From positions 715,632 through 779,631 of the forward strand of contig NZ_NJGY01000001.1 of NCBI RefSeq assembly GCF_002250505.1: DNA of 64,000 nt, written 5' to 3'. The position numbers were made by a program, and so were the translations under genes. Of this stretch, positions 1 to 9,729 are shown in pieces. This DNA comes from Janthinobacterium sp. PC23-8. GTDB lineage: Bacteria > Pseudomonadota > Gammaproteobacteria > Burkholderiales > Burkholderiaceae_D. Positions within the stretch are counted from its first letter, which is position 1. Each line of letters starts with the position of its first letter. The notes under the pieces were generated by a model that saw only the letters and a program-made list of their open reading frames with translations, did not search any database and was not told the DNA's origin.

Positions 1-1830
1 GCCGCAAAACCCAATGCCAGTTCGCGCTGCGCAATGGTGGCAGTGGTGGCGCCGCTGGTCGAACCCAGCACATAGTTGGCCGCATCCACGCCGGACAGGC
101 TGGCGTTCTGCACCGTCACGCCCTTGTTGGCACCGGCGTTTTTATCGGCAAACGCTGCGTTCGCACTTGCTGTCAGAACGTCGCCAGCGACGCGGTTGTC
201 GGTCACAAGAACCGTGGCGGCGGTGCCGCCGTCATAGGTCTTGCCGGCGGCCGCAAAGCCCAGCGCCAACGCGCGCTGGGTAATCGTCGCAGTGGTGGCG
301 CCGGTGGTCGAACCCAGTACATAGTTGGCCGCATCCACGCCGGACAGGCTCGCGTTCTGCACCGTTACGACTTTATTGGTACCTGCATTCTTGTCGGCAA
401 ACGCTGCGTTCGCACTTGCTGTCAGCACGTCACCGGTCACGCGGTTGTCGCTAACAAGAACCGTGGCGGCGTTATTGCCGTCATAGGTCTTGCCGGCGGC
501 CGCAAAGCCCAGCGCCAACGCGCGCTGGGTAATCGTGGCAGTGGTGGCGCCGCTGGTCGAACTCAATACATAGTTGGCCGCATCCGCACCGGACAGGGCG
601 GCGTCCTTCACGGTAATGGTTTTACCCGTACCGGCATTCTTGTCGGAAAACGCACTGGTGGCCTTCGCCGTCAGCACGTCGTCCTTTACACGGTCATCGC
701 TGATCGTCACCACTGCTGCCTTGCCGCCGTCGTAGGTCTTGCTGGCACCGGCAAACGCCAGATTCAGGGTGCGCTGCGTGATATCGGCCGTGGCCGTGCC
801 GCCGGTATTGCCCAACGTATAGTTGGCCGCATCCGCACCGGACAGGGCGGCGTCCTTCACGGTAATGGTTTTACCCGTACCGGCATTCTTGTCGGAAAAC
901 GCACTGCTGGCATTCGCCGTCAGCACGTCGTCCTTTACACGGTCGTCGCTGATCGTCACCACTGCTGCCTTGCCGCCGTCGTAGGTCTTGCTGGCACCGG
1001 CAAACGCCAGGTTCAGGGTGCGCTGCGTGATATCGGCCGTGGCCGTGCCGCCGGTATTGCCCAACGTATAGTTGGCCGCATCCGCACCGGACAGGGCGGC
1101 GTCCTTCACGGTAATGGTTTTACCCGTACCGGCATTCTTGTCGGAAAACGTACTGGTGGCATTCGCCGTCAGCACGTCGTCCTTTACACGGTCATCGCTG
1201 ATCGTCACCACTGCTGCCTTGCCGCCGTCGTAGGTCTTGCTGGCACCGGCAAACGCCAGGTTCAGGGTCCGCTGCGTGATATCGGCTATTGCCGTGCCGC
1301 CGGTATTGCCCAGCGCGTAGTTGGCCGCATCCGTGCCCGCAAGGCTGGCTCCCGTCACCGTGATGGGTTTGCGGCTGCCCGCATTCTTGTCGCCAAACAC
1401 GGCATCAACCGACGCCGTCAGCACGTCATCCTTGACGCGATCATCGGTGACCGTCACGGTCGCTGCCGTGCCGCCATCGTAGGTTTTGTTAACACCAGTA
1501 AAGCCAAGATTGAGCGTGCGCGCCGTAATGGCGGCACTGGTCCTGCCTTCGGCGGTATTGAGCACATAGTTGCCGGCGTCGTTGCCACTGAGGTTGCTGC
1601 CCGTCACGCTGTAGTTGACGTCCTTGGCCGCGCCCACGTTCTTGTCGGTGAAACTGGCCGAGGCGCCCGACAGCTGGACCTGGTCGCCGCCGATCACGCC
1701 GGTCAGGCTGCCGCTGAGGCTGGCGTTGGTGTTGCCGTCGTAAGTTTTATTGGCCACGCTCACGCTGCCAAGGCTCACCCTGGCGCGGCTGATCTCTGCC
1801 GTACCGCTGCCGGTCGCCGCCAGACTGTAG
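1..1830 (-). repeat. Tandem 249-bp coding repeats (YDG modules) in tpsA
   Basis: The same anchor (tagttggcc or tagttgccgg on the + strand) recurs at 73, 322, 571, 820, 1069, 1318 and 1567, exactly 249 bp (83 codons) apart. A more diverged copy follows at 1828 after 261 bp. The three copies between about 580 and 1320 are nearly identical at the DNA level, which points to recent duplication. Because the period is a multiple of three, gain or loss of a unit keeps the frame. The array continues past the left edge. Confidence 0.95.
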
Positions 1831-4800
1831 TTGCCCAGCTCGTTACCCGACAAGGCCAGGCCGGTGAGATTGACGGCCTTGGCGGTGCCGGCGTTCTTGT
1901 CGACGAATTGCGCGGTGCCGGTCACGCCCAGGGTGTCGCCGCCGACGGCGTTGTCCAGGCTGAGGGTCGCATTGGCAAAGCCAAGCTGGCCGTCATACAC
2001 CTTGCTGCCGCCGAGGATCACGCTCAGGGGGCGCGGCGTGATGGCCACGCTGGTGGTACCGGCATAGCTGATATCGTATTGGGTCGACCACAGGCCGCCC
2101 AGCGCATAAGTGCCGACATTGCGAGCTTCGCCGTAACTGGCCGTGCCGCTGGCAGCCACGTCGCCATTGAGCAGGCCGGCATAGCTGAGCGGACCGACGC
2201 CTGCCACCTGGCCATCGTAGACCCTGCTGGCCGCGCCGCTGGCGCTCACCTGCAAGGGCGTCAGGAACGCCTTCAACAGCGGCGTGGTATGGCCCTCGTA
2301 AATGCGCCAGACGGGATTGTCGTCAAAATTGAAGCCGCCGAAGCTGCTTTGCTTCTGCATGTCCTGAGCATTGCGCCCGCTGGCTCCACCCCGGTCGAAA
2401 GGCGTGCCGGCCGTATCGGCATTGAAATAGGCCGCCCCCACAACGGCGCCCGCATCGGCGCGCCCGACCACGGCGCCCACCGTATCCGATGCAAAATCAC
2501 TGCCCGACACGCTACCGCTGAAATACAGCCGGCGGGCGCTGCTGCCCGCCACGCTCCAGCCGATCACGCCGCCGATGTTCTGTCGGGACAGGATCTCGTC
2601 GACCGGACTGGCCAGGCCAACGGTGCCGGTTGCATAGGCGTCGGCGATGGCGCCGCCATTACGTCCGACCAGGCCGCCGACACTGGCCGCGCCGCCCACG
2701 GCGCCGGTGGCGTACGCTTGCGAAATATCGCCATCGTTATTGCCGACCAGGCCTCCGACCCGGCTGCCGGAGGCGTTGACGTCGCCAGTGGCGCGCGCCA
2801 CCGTGATGGTGCCGCGCTGCTCACTGCCGTCGTCAATGCCGAGGTTGGAGCCGACCAGACCGCCCACGTACGAACCGTTCATATTGCCGGAAGCGAAGCC
2901 CGTCACAGTGCCGCTGGCACTGGCGTTGCGGATCACCCCTCTGTTGGCGCCCACCAGGCCACCGACATAGATGTTGCCGCTGACCGCCATGCTGCTGCTC
3001 ACGTTGCTGATCGTGCCGCCGACATTGTTGCCCACCACCGCGCCCACGTTCTTGCCACCGGCCACGCTGCCACCCACCATGGTCAGGTTGCGGATGGTGC
3101 CACCCTGCAAACTTGCAAACAAGCCGCTGCCAAAAGACGAGGGGCTGTCGCCGCCGTTGATGGTCAGGCCGCTGATGCTGTGACCAGCGCCGTCGAACGT
3201 GCCTGCATACGGTGCGCCGTCACCATCGAACAGCGGCGCGAAACCGGTGCGCCCGCTGCCCCGGTTCCAGTTGGCCGTGCCGCTGGCGTCGATATTGGCC
3301 GCCAGAATGTAATTCTTGTTGTAGGTTTGCGTGGCTATACCTTGCAGGCCATACACGTCGGCGATCTGGTACGGCGTGACCAGGTCGCCATTGCCGCCCT
3401 TGACGCGCAAGAAGCTGCCGCCGTCTATCCTGAAGCTGTTGGCCGAAAACGGCGGCAGGCTGGCGCTATTCTGGACCCAGTTGCCCCTTTCGAGGGAAAA
3501 CTCGCCACTGACATTGAGCGGGTTGATCGAGGTGATCAGATTGTCGCCGCCGCCACCATCGCCGCCAACGTTCAGCTTCAGGTTATGCAGCACGGTGAAA
3601 AAACTGTTCAGATTGATGCCGACGCCGCTACTCAACTCGAGATTGGTGACGTAATCGCTGATGCTCAGCGCGCCGGTTTGATTGATGGTGCCGGCACTGC
3701 TGCCGCCGACGGTCAGCGTATTGGCGACGACCTGGAATAATTCGGCATTGGTCAACCCCAGGCTGTCGGTCGGCTTGTCGCCGACCACGCCCAGTGTAAT
3801 CGGGCGCCCGAAAGTCATCGGCGTCAGCGTGACGCTCTTGCCTCGGATGTAGCTGCCATAACTGATATTGTCCGCTTCCAACCGCAGCGTGCCGCCGGTC
3901 AGTTGATTGCCGTCGGCGCTGCCGCTCAAGCTGATGCCGCCGCTGCTGTCATTGGCGCGCAAGGTCAAGTTGCCGCCACCGGCGTTGACGGTGCCGGCGC
4001 CGGTCACGCTGGCGCCCGACAGGTTGGTGGTGCCGCCATTGGTGCTGATCGCCGCATTCAGATTGACAACGCCGGTGGCGCTGGCGGCGTGGCCGCTGCT
4101 CGCGTCATTGGCCGACAAGGTCACCGCACCGCCCCGGGTGGTAATCGGCGCGTTGACATCGATGCGCTCGCCGGCAGTCGCAGTGATGCTCACGCCGTCG
4201 CTGGCCATATTGATGGGGCGGTTGAAGCTGATGCGGTGCGTCGCCTGCAAGGTGACGGGGGTGGTGGCAGAGGAAATCGTGCCAGCGCCGATATAGGCGG
4301 TGCCCGCCGACGGCGCATCGTCGAACTGGTCCACGTTTTGCAACTGGCCGTAGAAGTTGCCGTAGTAGGGGATCGTGATGTTGATGCCAGTGTCAGGATT
4401 GTAGCTGACGCCACAATTACTGAAGCTGTTGTTGTAGACGCAGTTGCTGTCGACGATCTCGATATCGTAGGGATCAAGCAGCCAGTTGCCGGCCTTGCCG
4501 CGCCGCGCACCGGTATCGACACGGATGCCGTCGACGGCAAGGTAGTGGCCCGAGGTTTCCACCAGGCCGCCATTGCCCGAGGCCGCGCCGCCGCGCGCCG
4601 AAATGCTGCCGAACACGCGCGCCGTCTCATTGCCCCACACGATGACCTTGCCGCCGTCGCCGCTTTGAATGGCGTCCGCGGCAATGGTGGCGTCCTTGCC
4701 GACAGCCACCTGGCGCGCATTGGCAATCGCCGGGTTCTTGCCCTGGTAGTCGCCGCCCAGCAAGACCGTGCCGCCGCCAAGGGCGCCGCTGGCGTCGACC

Positions 4801-5723
4801 CTGGCATTGCCCTGCATGCCGACCTGCTCACCCAATACCGTGATCTCGCCGCCCTTGCCCGCCGCACTGGTGGCGCTGGTCATGCTGCCGTTTTCCAGCA
4901 GCGTCTTGCCCGTGGCTTTGAGCACGATCTTGCCGTTCTCGCCGACCACCGCGCTGTTGGCGTTGAGCACGCCGCGCTGGTTCAGCAGCGCACCCAGCAT
5001 GCCGATGCGCCCGCCCTGCGCCACCACCTGGCCGATATTGATGGCCTGGTCGGTGGGCGCCGACAACACCACGCGCAAGTCAGGATTGGCCGCGTCGGCC
5101 AGTTGCACGCTGTGACCGGCGGCCAGCAGCACATCGCCATTGGGCGCGGTGAGGATGCCGCTGTTTTCCACGTTAGGCGCGATCAGCAATATCTGCCCGC
5201 CGCTGCCGGCGTTGATCGAGCCCTGGTTGATGACGGCCCCGGCCTTGTCGCCGGCATTGAAGTTCATCTTGCCAGCCAGGAAATCCTGGTTCGACAGCGC
5301 CAGGCTCGACGCCACCAGGCCTGCCACATCGACCTTCGCATCGCGGCCGAACAGCACGCCATTCGGATTGATCAGGAACACTTTGCCATTCGACTGCAGG
5401 GAACCGAGGATCTTGCTGGGGTCTTGTCCCGTAATGCGGTTGAGCACGCTACTGCCGGCGTTTTGCTGGAGAAAGCGCGTGATCTCGCCCGGATTGACGG
5501 AAAAACTCTGCCAGTTGATGATGGTATTGGGCGTGTTGGTGATCGTAAACAGATTGCCCTGCTGATTGAACGTGGCCTGACCATGCACCACTTGCGGCAA
5601 GACCGGATTGGCGTGGGCAGCATTGAAACAGGCGGCAATCAAGAGGGCCAGCGCGGTGCGGCGCAGCGGCGGCTCGAAGGATCGGCCAGCGGCCAGGGTG
5701 CGCAACGGTTTTGGTTTGGTCAT
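1..5723 (-). CDS. TpsA-type filamentous haemagglutinin-like exoprotein, 3' end missing (YDG repeat adhesin)
   Basis: Open without a stop from the ATG at 5723 to the left edge, about 1,907 codons, so the C-terminus lies outside. A Shine-Dalgarno AAGGA sits 9 nt before the ATG. Residues 1-38 look like an extended signal peptide ending in NAAHA. Next comes a TPS secretion domain with the family hallmark NPNG at residues 119-122 (INPNGVLFG). The middle holds beta-helix-like sequence and several GLUG-like repeats (VGGLVG, IGGVIG). The rest is a tandem array of YDG repeats (KTYDGG). The neighbour upstream encodes the matching TpsB pore, 32 nt away, so the two form one operon. The likely role is a secreted or surface-anchored adhesin; the target is not visible. 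Family is secure, function inferred. Confidence 0.93.
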   Translation of the reverse strand, partial: MTKPKPLRTLAAGRSFEPPLRRTALALLIAACFNAAHANPVLPQVVHGQATFNQQGNLFTITNTPNTIINWQSFSVNPGEITRFLQQNAGSSVLNRITGQDPSKILGSLQSNGKVFLINPNGVLFGRDAKVDVAGLVASSLALSNQDFLAGKMNFNAGDKAGAVINQGSINAGSGGQILLIAPNVENSGILTAPNGDVLLAAGHSVQLADAANPDLRVVLSAPTDQAINIGQVVAQGGRIGMLGALLNQRGVLNANSAVVGENGKIVLKATGKTLLENGSMTSATSAAGKGGEITVLGEQVGMQGNARVDASGALGGGTVLLGGDYQGKNPAIANARQVAVGKDATIAADAIQSGDGGKVIVWGNETARVFGSISARGGAASGNGGLVETSGHYLAVDGIRVDTGARRGKAGNWLLDPYDIEIVDSNCVYNNSFSNCGVSYNPDTGINITIPYYGNFYGQLQNVDQFDDAPSAGTAYIGAGTISSATTPVTLQATHRISFNRPINMASDGVSITATAGERIDVNAPITTRGGAVTLSANDASSGHAASATGVVNLNAAISTNGGTTNLSGASVTGAGTVNAGGGNLTLRANDSSGGISLSGSADGNQLTGGTLRLEADNISYGSYIRGKSVTLTPMTFGRPITLGVVGDKPTDSLGLTNAELFQVVANTLTVGGSSAGTINQTGALSISDYVTNLELSSGVGINLNSFFTVLHNLKLNVGGDGGGGDNLITSINPLNVSGEFSLERGNWVQNSASLPPFSANSFRIDGGSFLRVKGGNGDLVTPYQIADVYGLQGIATQTYNKNYILAANIDASGTANWNRGSGRTGFAPLFDGDGAPYAGTFDGAGHSISGLTINGGDSPSSFGSGLFASLQGGTIRNLTMVGGSVAGGKNVGAVVGNNVGGTISNVSSSMAVSGNIYVGGLVGANRGVIRNASASGTVTGFASGNMNGSYVGGLVGSNLGIDDGSEQRGTITVARATGDVNASGSRVGGLVGNNDGDISQAYATGAVGGAASVGGLVGRNGGAIADAYATGTVGLASPVDEILSRQNIGGVIGWSVAGSSARRLYFSGSVSGSDFASDTVGAVVGRADAGAVVGAAYFNADTAGTPFDRGGASGRNAQDMQKQSSFGGFNFDDNPVWRIYEGHTTPLLKAFLTPLQVSASGAASRVYDGQVAGVGPLSYAGLLNGDVAASGTASYGEARNVGTYALGGLWSTQYDISYAGTTSVAITPRPLSVILGGSKVYDGQLGFANATLSLDNAVGGDTLGVTGTAQFVDKNAGTAKAVNLTGLALSGNELGNYSLAATGSGTAEISRARVSLGSVSVANKTYDGNTNASLSGSLTGVIGGDQVQLSGASASFTDKNVGAAKDVNYSVTGSNLSGNDAGNYVLNTAEGRTSAAITARTLNLGFTGVNKTYDGGTAATVTVTDDRVKDDVLTASVDAVFGDKNAGSRKPITVTGASLAGTDAANYALGNTGGTAIADITQRTLNLAFAGASKTYDGGKAAVVTISDDRVKDDVLTANATSTFSDKNAGTGKTITVKDAALSGADAANYTLGNTGGTATADITQRTLNLAFAGASKTYDGGKAAVVTISDDRVKDDVLTANASSAFSDKNAGTGKTITVKDAALSGADAANYTLGNTGGTATADITQRTLNLAFAGASKTYDGGKAAVVTISDDRVKDDVLTAKATSAFSDKNAGTGKTITVKDAALSGADAANYVLSSTSGATTATITQRALALGFAAAGKTYDGNNAATVLVSDNRVTGDVLTASANAAFADKNAGTNKVVTVQNASLSGVDAANYVLGSTTGATTATITQRALALGFAAAGKTYDGGTAATVLVTDNRVAGDVLTASANAAFADKNAGANKGVTVQNASLSGVDAANYVLGSTSGATTATIAQRELALGFA

Positions 5724-5755
5724 GATGTTTTATCCTTGGGGCTCAGTACAGTACA

Positions 5756-7363
5756 TCAGTACGACAGCGCAACTCTGAAATGCAGGCGGTTGGCGTCGCG
5801 GCGCCCCGTCTGGCCGGGGTTGACCACATGGGCGTAATCGAGCTGTAGATTGGCGTAGCGGCTCAGCAAGATACGCAGGCCCAGGCCCGCCGAACCGATC
5901 GCCATGCTGTTGATTTCGGCGGGCAGCGCATGATTGCGGCGCACCCAGCCCGTGTCGTAGAAGGCCAGCGCGCGGCACTGGTAGCTGCCCTCGCCGCACC
6001 AGTTCGGTGTGTACAGTTCCAGGTTCAGATTCGCGCCACTGTCATTGGCCACTTCGCGTTCGAGAAAACCGCGCACGGTGGCCGCGCCGCCAACGCCGAA
6101 CTGCTCGCCCGGCACCAGCGCATCGGCCGTGTACTGGCCGTTGAACAGCGCGCGCCATTGCCAGTCCTGCTCCAGCACCTGGCTGTAGCTGCCACTGACG
6201 CGCACGGTGCTGTAGCCGGCCTTGGCGCCGGCACGCGCCAGGGTGAAGTCGCGCTGATTGCCATTGTTGCCACCAGGAATATTACGCGCCAACGTCACCC
6301 CCGCGCTGGCCTCGCCGCGCGGTAAACTCCAGGTACCGATATAGGCGATGCTGACGGGATGCACGGTCACGTCCGTGCCCAGTTCCGTGCCGAAGAAGCG
6401 CAGGCTGTTGCGGTAGGCCTTGAAATCCAGGCCATAGACCAGCTTTGGTTCATAGTCGTCGCGCTTGCCGAAATTCTGGTTGTAGTGCACGCCGGCGGTG
6501 GCGCCGCGGCCGCTGACGGCCAGGTCGACGATGCCGGCCGACACCGTGCCCGAATCGACGTTGGAATAACTGGCAAACACATCCACCGAGTCGCCGAGCG
6601 CATACAGCGGCACGTGGTAGCCAACGCCATACACGCCGACCTGCCTGCTGTGTTCAACCGACGTGGTGTATTGCAAGCTGGCCACATGGTCGCGCCCCCA
6701 CAGGTTGGCGTGCTGCAGCACCACGCCGGCATGGGTTTTGCCGGAGTCCTTGCTGCCGGTATTGTCGACGTTGAGCGTGGCTTTCCAGGCGCGTTCATCG
6801 ACCACCGTGATGCCGGCGTCGACCGTGCCTTCGGCCTCGCCGCCGGCCAGCTTGACTTCGAGCTTGCGGGCCGGGTTTTCATTGGCCAGCTTCAGGCTTT
6901 CGCCCAGCGCCGGCATGTTCGGCGTCTGGCCCTCGACCAGGGCCGGCAGCGCGCGGCGCACATTGGCCTCGTCCACATACTGGTTGCCGGAAATGACGAC
7001 CTTGCCGACCTGGGTCTGCACCACGTTCAGGCGAACGGCACCCTGGTCGAGCTCCTGCTCCGGCAAGCCCACCAGCACCATCGTATAGCCGCGCTCGCGG
7101 TAAGCGTTTTCCAGCGCCTCGACGGCCTGCTGGATATCGCCAAAGTCGCGCTGCCGGCCGGCAAACGGCGCCACCAGTGCCTGCACCAGTGGCGCGCCGA
7201 GCAAGGTGTCGCCACTGACCTCGTAACGGGTGATATCGAAACGTGGAATACCAGCGTCGGGCGTACCGGCGTCGGCAGCGGCTTGCGGAGATTGGGCGTT
7301 TGCGCATGCCGCGCACAGCAACAGCGCGGAACCTGCAAGCAGGCGCACCAGACGATCATTCAT
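5756..7363 (-). CDS. TpsB outer-membrane transporter (ShlB/FhaC/HecB family)
   Basis: 535 residues from the ATG at 7363, chosen because it begins a clean signal peptide (charged start, LLAGSALLLCAAC, ANA cleavage). An in-frame ATG at 7387 would add eight residues. A POTRA domain (about 39-190, with the FDITRYEVSGDTLL start) is followed by a 16-strand barrel region. The conserved L6-loop motif VRGF is at about 430-433, and the protein ends in an aromatic residue (ALSY) as outer-membrane barrels do. In this family the POTRA domains recognise the TPS domain of the partner exoprotein and the barrel exports it. The partner gene lies immediately downstream on the same strand. Confidence 0.93.
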   Translation of the reverse strand: MNDRLVRLLAGSALLLCAACANAQSPQAAADAGTPDAGIPRFDITRYEVSGDTLLGAPLVQALVAPFAGRQRDFGDIQQAVEALENAYRERGYTMVLVGLPEQELDQGAVRLNVVQTQVGKVVISGNQYVDEANVRRALPALVEGQTPNMPALGESLKLANENPARKLEVKLAGGEAEGTVDAGITVVDERAWKATLNVDNTGSKDSGKTHAGVVLQHANLWGRDHVASLQYTTSVEHSRQVGVYGVGYHVPLYALGDSVDVFASYSNVDSGTVSAGIVDLAVSGRGATAGVHYNQNFGKRDDYEPKLVYGLDFKAYRNSLRFFGTELGTDVTVHPVSIAYIGTWSLPRGEASAGVTLARNIPGGNNGNQRDFTLARAGAKAGYSTVRVSGSYSQVLEQDWQWRALFNGQYTADALVPGEQFGVGGAATVRGFLEREVANDSGANLNLELYTPNWCGEGSYQCRALAFYDTGWVRRNHALPAEINSMAIGSAGLGLRILLSRYANLQLDYAHVVNPGQTGRRDANRLHFRVALSY

Positions 7364-7479
7364 GTGTGAGAATTCTTGTGGTTGCATGGCCAGCCAGGCG
7401 CGGCTGGACCATCAATTGATTAAAAGCAAAGTTTAGACGGATTCTGATTTCCAGTCAGAAATTTCTATGCTACCGATGG

Positions 7480-9729
7480 TTATTTTGTCTCGAAGTTGGT
7501 CACGCCATCCCAGTCCTTGCCAGGGGGATCGCTGCGATACTGGCGCAGGCGCGCGCAATACAGCCGGCGCAGCCCATCGTCTGGCAGGTTCAGCAAGATT
7601 GCCTCGGCGCCATCCCAGTCGCGTGCACGCAACAGCCCCAGGACGCGCGACCAATTGTCCAGCAGCGCCAGTTCCCCGGCGTCGGCTTCTGCGAGCAAGC
7701 CGCGCGGCTCGAAAATGGCCACCGGTTCGGTCTTGCCCTTGACGCGCACGCGGTCCAGTTCGCGGTAAGCGAATTGCGGCGCCTGCGCGCGCGTAAATTC
7801 GCTCACGGCAATGCCCACGCCATACACCTTGGTAATGCCTTCCAGGCGCGCGCCCAGATTGACGGCGTCGCCCATCACGGTATAGGCGCGGCGAATGCGC
7901 GAACCCATGTCGCCCACATGCATCAGGCCACTGTTGAGGCCAATGCCGATCTGCAGCGGCGGCCAGCCGCGCGCCTGAAAGTCAGTGTTCAGGCGCGCTG
8001 CGCTCTTCTGCATCAGCAGGGCGCTGGACACGGCGCGGCCCGCATGATCGGCAAACGCCACCGGGGCGCCCCAGAACGCCATCACGGCATCGCCGATATA
8101 TTTATCCAGCGTGCCGCCGTGGCTGTCACGGATATCTTCCGACATGGCCGTCAGGTACAGGTTGATATACTCGCGCAGCTCTTGCGGCGTCATCTGCTCC
8201 GAAATGGCCGTAAAGCCGCGCACGTCGGCAAACAGCACCGTCAGTTCGCGGCTTTCGCCATCCATGCTGTAGCGGTCGGGATTGTCGGCCATCTGCGCCA
8301 CCAGTTCAGGCGCCACGTACTGGCCAAAGCGCGACACCAGCGCCCTGCCCTTGCGCACTTCGAAAAAGTAACCCCAGGCCAGGTTGGCGACGAACAGCGC
8401 CGTGATCATCAGCAGCAGCACGGCGCTGTCCAGTACCGCGTCAAAGTGCTGATACAGCCACCAGTTCAGGCCCAGCGCGCCGGCCAGCGCGCCACCGGCC
8501 AGCAAGACGGCCGCCGCCGGCGTGGCCAGCGCCAGCGCGCCGCCGAGCAGCAGGCCCACCAGCACCACCTGGCCGAACTCGATCGCCAGCGCGTAGTCGG
8601 GACGCGACTTGAAATGGCCGTCGAGTATCGACTTGATCAGGTTGGCGTGTACTTCCACACCGGGAAACTCGGCGTTGACGGGCGTGGCGCGAATATCGTT
8701 CAGGCCGGCGGCAGTGGTGCCCACCAGCACGATGGCGCCGTGCAGCACGTCCGCCGGCACCGCTCCCATCAGGACATCGGCCGCCGACACATAGCGGAAG
8801 GCGCCGCCGTCCGGGCCGCCCTTGCCGCGAAACTCGATGGTGGTGGTCAGGGCTTCGCCCACCGGGATCGACAGCCGCCCGCGCGGCGTAAACATGGCAA
8901 TGCGGTCCAGGCCGCCATGCTCGCGCTCGGCCTCGGACATCGCATCCGCAGCCTGGCTGAACACGGGCGCAATCGCGCGCGCCTTCAGGTAGGCGCTGGC
9001 GGTGGCCAGGGACAGCGACGGATAATAGCCGTCGCCAATACGCTGCAGCAGGGTCGACGAGCGCAGCACGCCGTCGCTGTCGGTCAGGGCCGTGAAGATG
9101 CCGGCGCCTTGCGCCGCCTGTTGCAATTGCGCCAGATTGGCTTCATAGCCGGGCGCGGTAAACGCCGTTAGCGTGCGCCCATTCAGGTCGTCCACTGTGA
9201 AAGCCGGCCTGGGCAAGACACCCTTCTTTTGCCGGTCCGACACGCTATAGCCGAGCACCACCGGCTGGCCGCGCATCGCCTCGGCAAACAGGGCGTCGTA
9301 GTCCATCTGGGGTTTGAGCCGTTCGAGCTGGCTGCGCAGGCCCGGCACGCCGGCCAGCTCGCCCTTGGCCAGGCTGTCGAGCACGCCGTAGCCGGAACTG
9401 GTGTCGGGCTCGGGAAACGAAATATCGAAGCCGACCGCCGCCACGCCATAGTGGCTTGTGAGCTGAGTGACAAGGCGTGCCTGCACGTCGCGGCCCCAGG
9501 GAAAGCGGCCGATCTGGTTCAGGCTTTTTTCATCGATATCGACGATCACGATGCGCTTGTCGAGCTGCGGCGCTTCAAAGCGCATGCGCATGTCGCCCAG
9601 CATGGCGTCGAGCCGGCCAACCGTATCGCCACCGAACAAACCGATGCTGGCGCAGGCGGCCACCAAGGTCAGCAGCGCGCCGAGCAACAGGCGCGCGCCA
9701 TGCTTCGACAAGCCTGAACGCCAGCGCAT
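7480..9729 (-). CDS. CHASE2-domain class III adenylate/guanylate cyclase
   Basis: 749 residues. An N-terminal helix (12-33) is followed by a large extracytoplasmic CHASE2 sensor (about 35-370), two to three membrane helices (about 380-455) and a class III cyclase domain (about 490-680). Catalytic residues are intact: metal-binding Asp502 (FADVRGFT) and Asp547 (GDAVMAFWG), and transition-state Asn624 and Arg628 (VNLGARLE). The purine-selecting pair is Lys543 and Asp621, the combination typical of ATP-using enzymes, so cAMP is the likely product. The start codon overlaps the stop of the upstream HD-GYP gene by 1 nt, implying translational coupling. The CHASE2 ligand is unknown. Confidence 0.92.
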   Translation of the reverse strand: MRWRSGLSKHGARLLLGALLTLVAACASIGLFGGDTVGRLDAMLGDMRMRFEAPQLDKRIVIVDIDEKSLNQIGRFPWGRDVQARLVTQLTSHYGVAAVGFDISFPEPDTSSGYGVLDSLAKGELAGVPGLRSQLERLKPQMDYDALFAEAMRGQPVVLGYSVSDRQKKGVLPRPAFTVDDLNGRTLTAFTAPGYEANLAQLQQAAQGAGIFTALTDSDGVLRSSTLLQRIGDGYYPSLSLATASAYLKARAIAPVFSQAADAMSEAEREHGGLDRIAMFTPRGRLSIPVGEALTTTIEFRGKGGPDGGAFRYVSAADVLMGAVPADVLHGAIVLVGTTAAGLNDIRATPVNAEFPGVEVHANLIKSILDGHFKSRPDYALAIEFGQVVLVGLLLGGALALATPAAAVLLAGGALAGALGLNWWLYQHFDAVLDSAVLLLMITALFVANLAWGYFFEVRKGRALVSRFGQYVAPELVAQMADNPDRYSMDGESRELTVLFADVRGFTAISEQMTPQELREYINLYLTAMSEDIRDSHGGTLDKYIGDAVMAFWGAPVAFADHAGRAVSSALLMQKSAARLNTDFQARGWPPLQIGIGLNSGLMHVGDMGSRIRRAYTVMGDAVNLGARLEGITKVYGVGIAVSEFTRAQAPQFAYRELDRVRVKGKTEPVAIFEPRGLLAEADAGELALLDNWSRVLGLLRARDWDGAEAILLNLPDDGLRRLYCARLRQYRSDPPGKDWDGVTNFETK

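Noticed and set aside
73-1830. CRISPR-like regular repeats
   Set aside because: The 249-bp units are coding YDG modules with no short repeat-spacer structure and no cas genes.
1908-5837. Long + strand open frames (610 and 644 codons) opposite tpsA
   Set aside because: They lie wholly within the well-supported minus-strand adhesin, have no ribosome site or recognisable domain, and show Ala/Gly/Arg-rich shadow composition.
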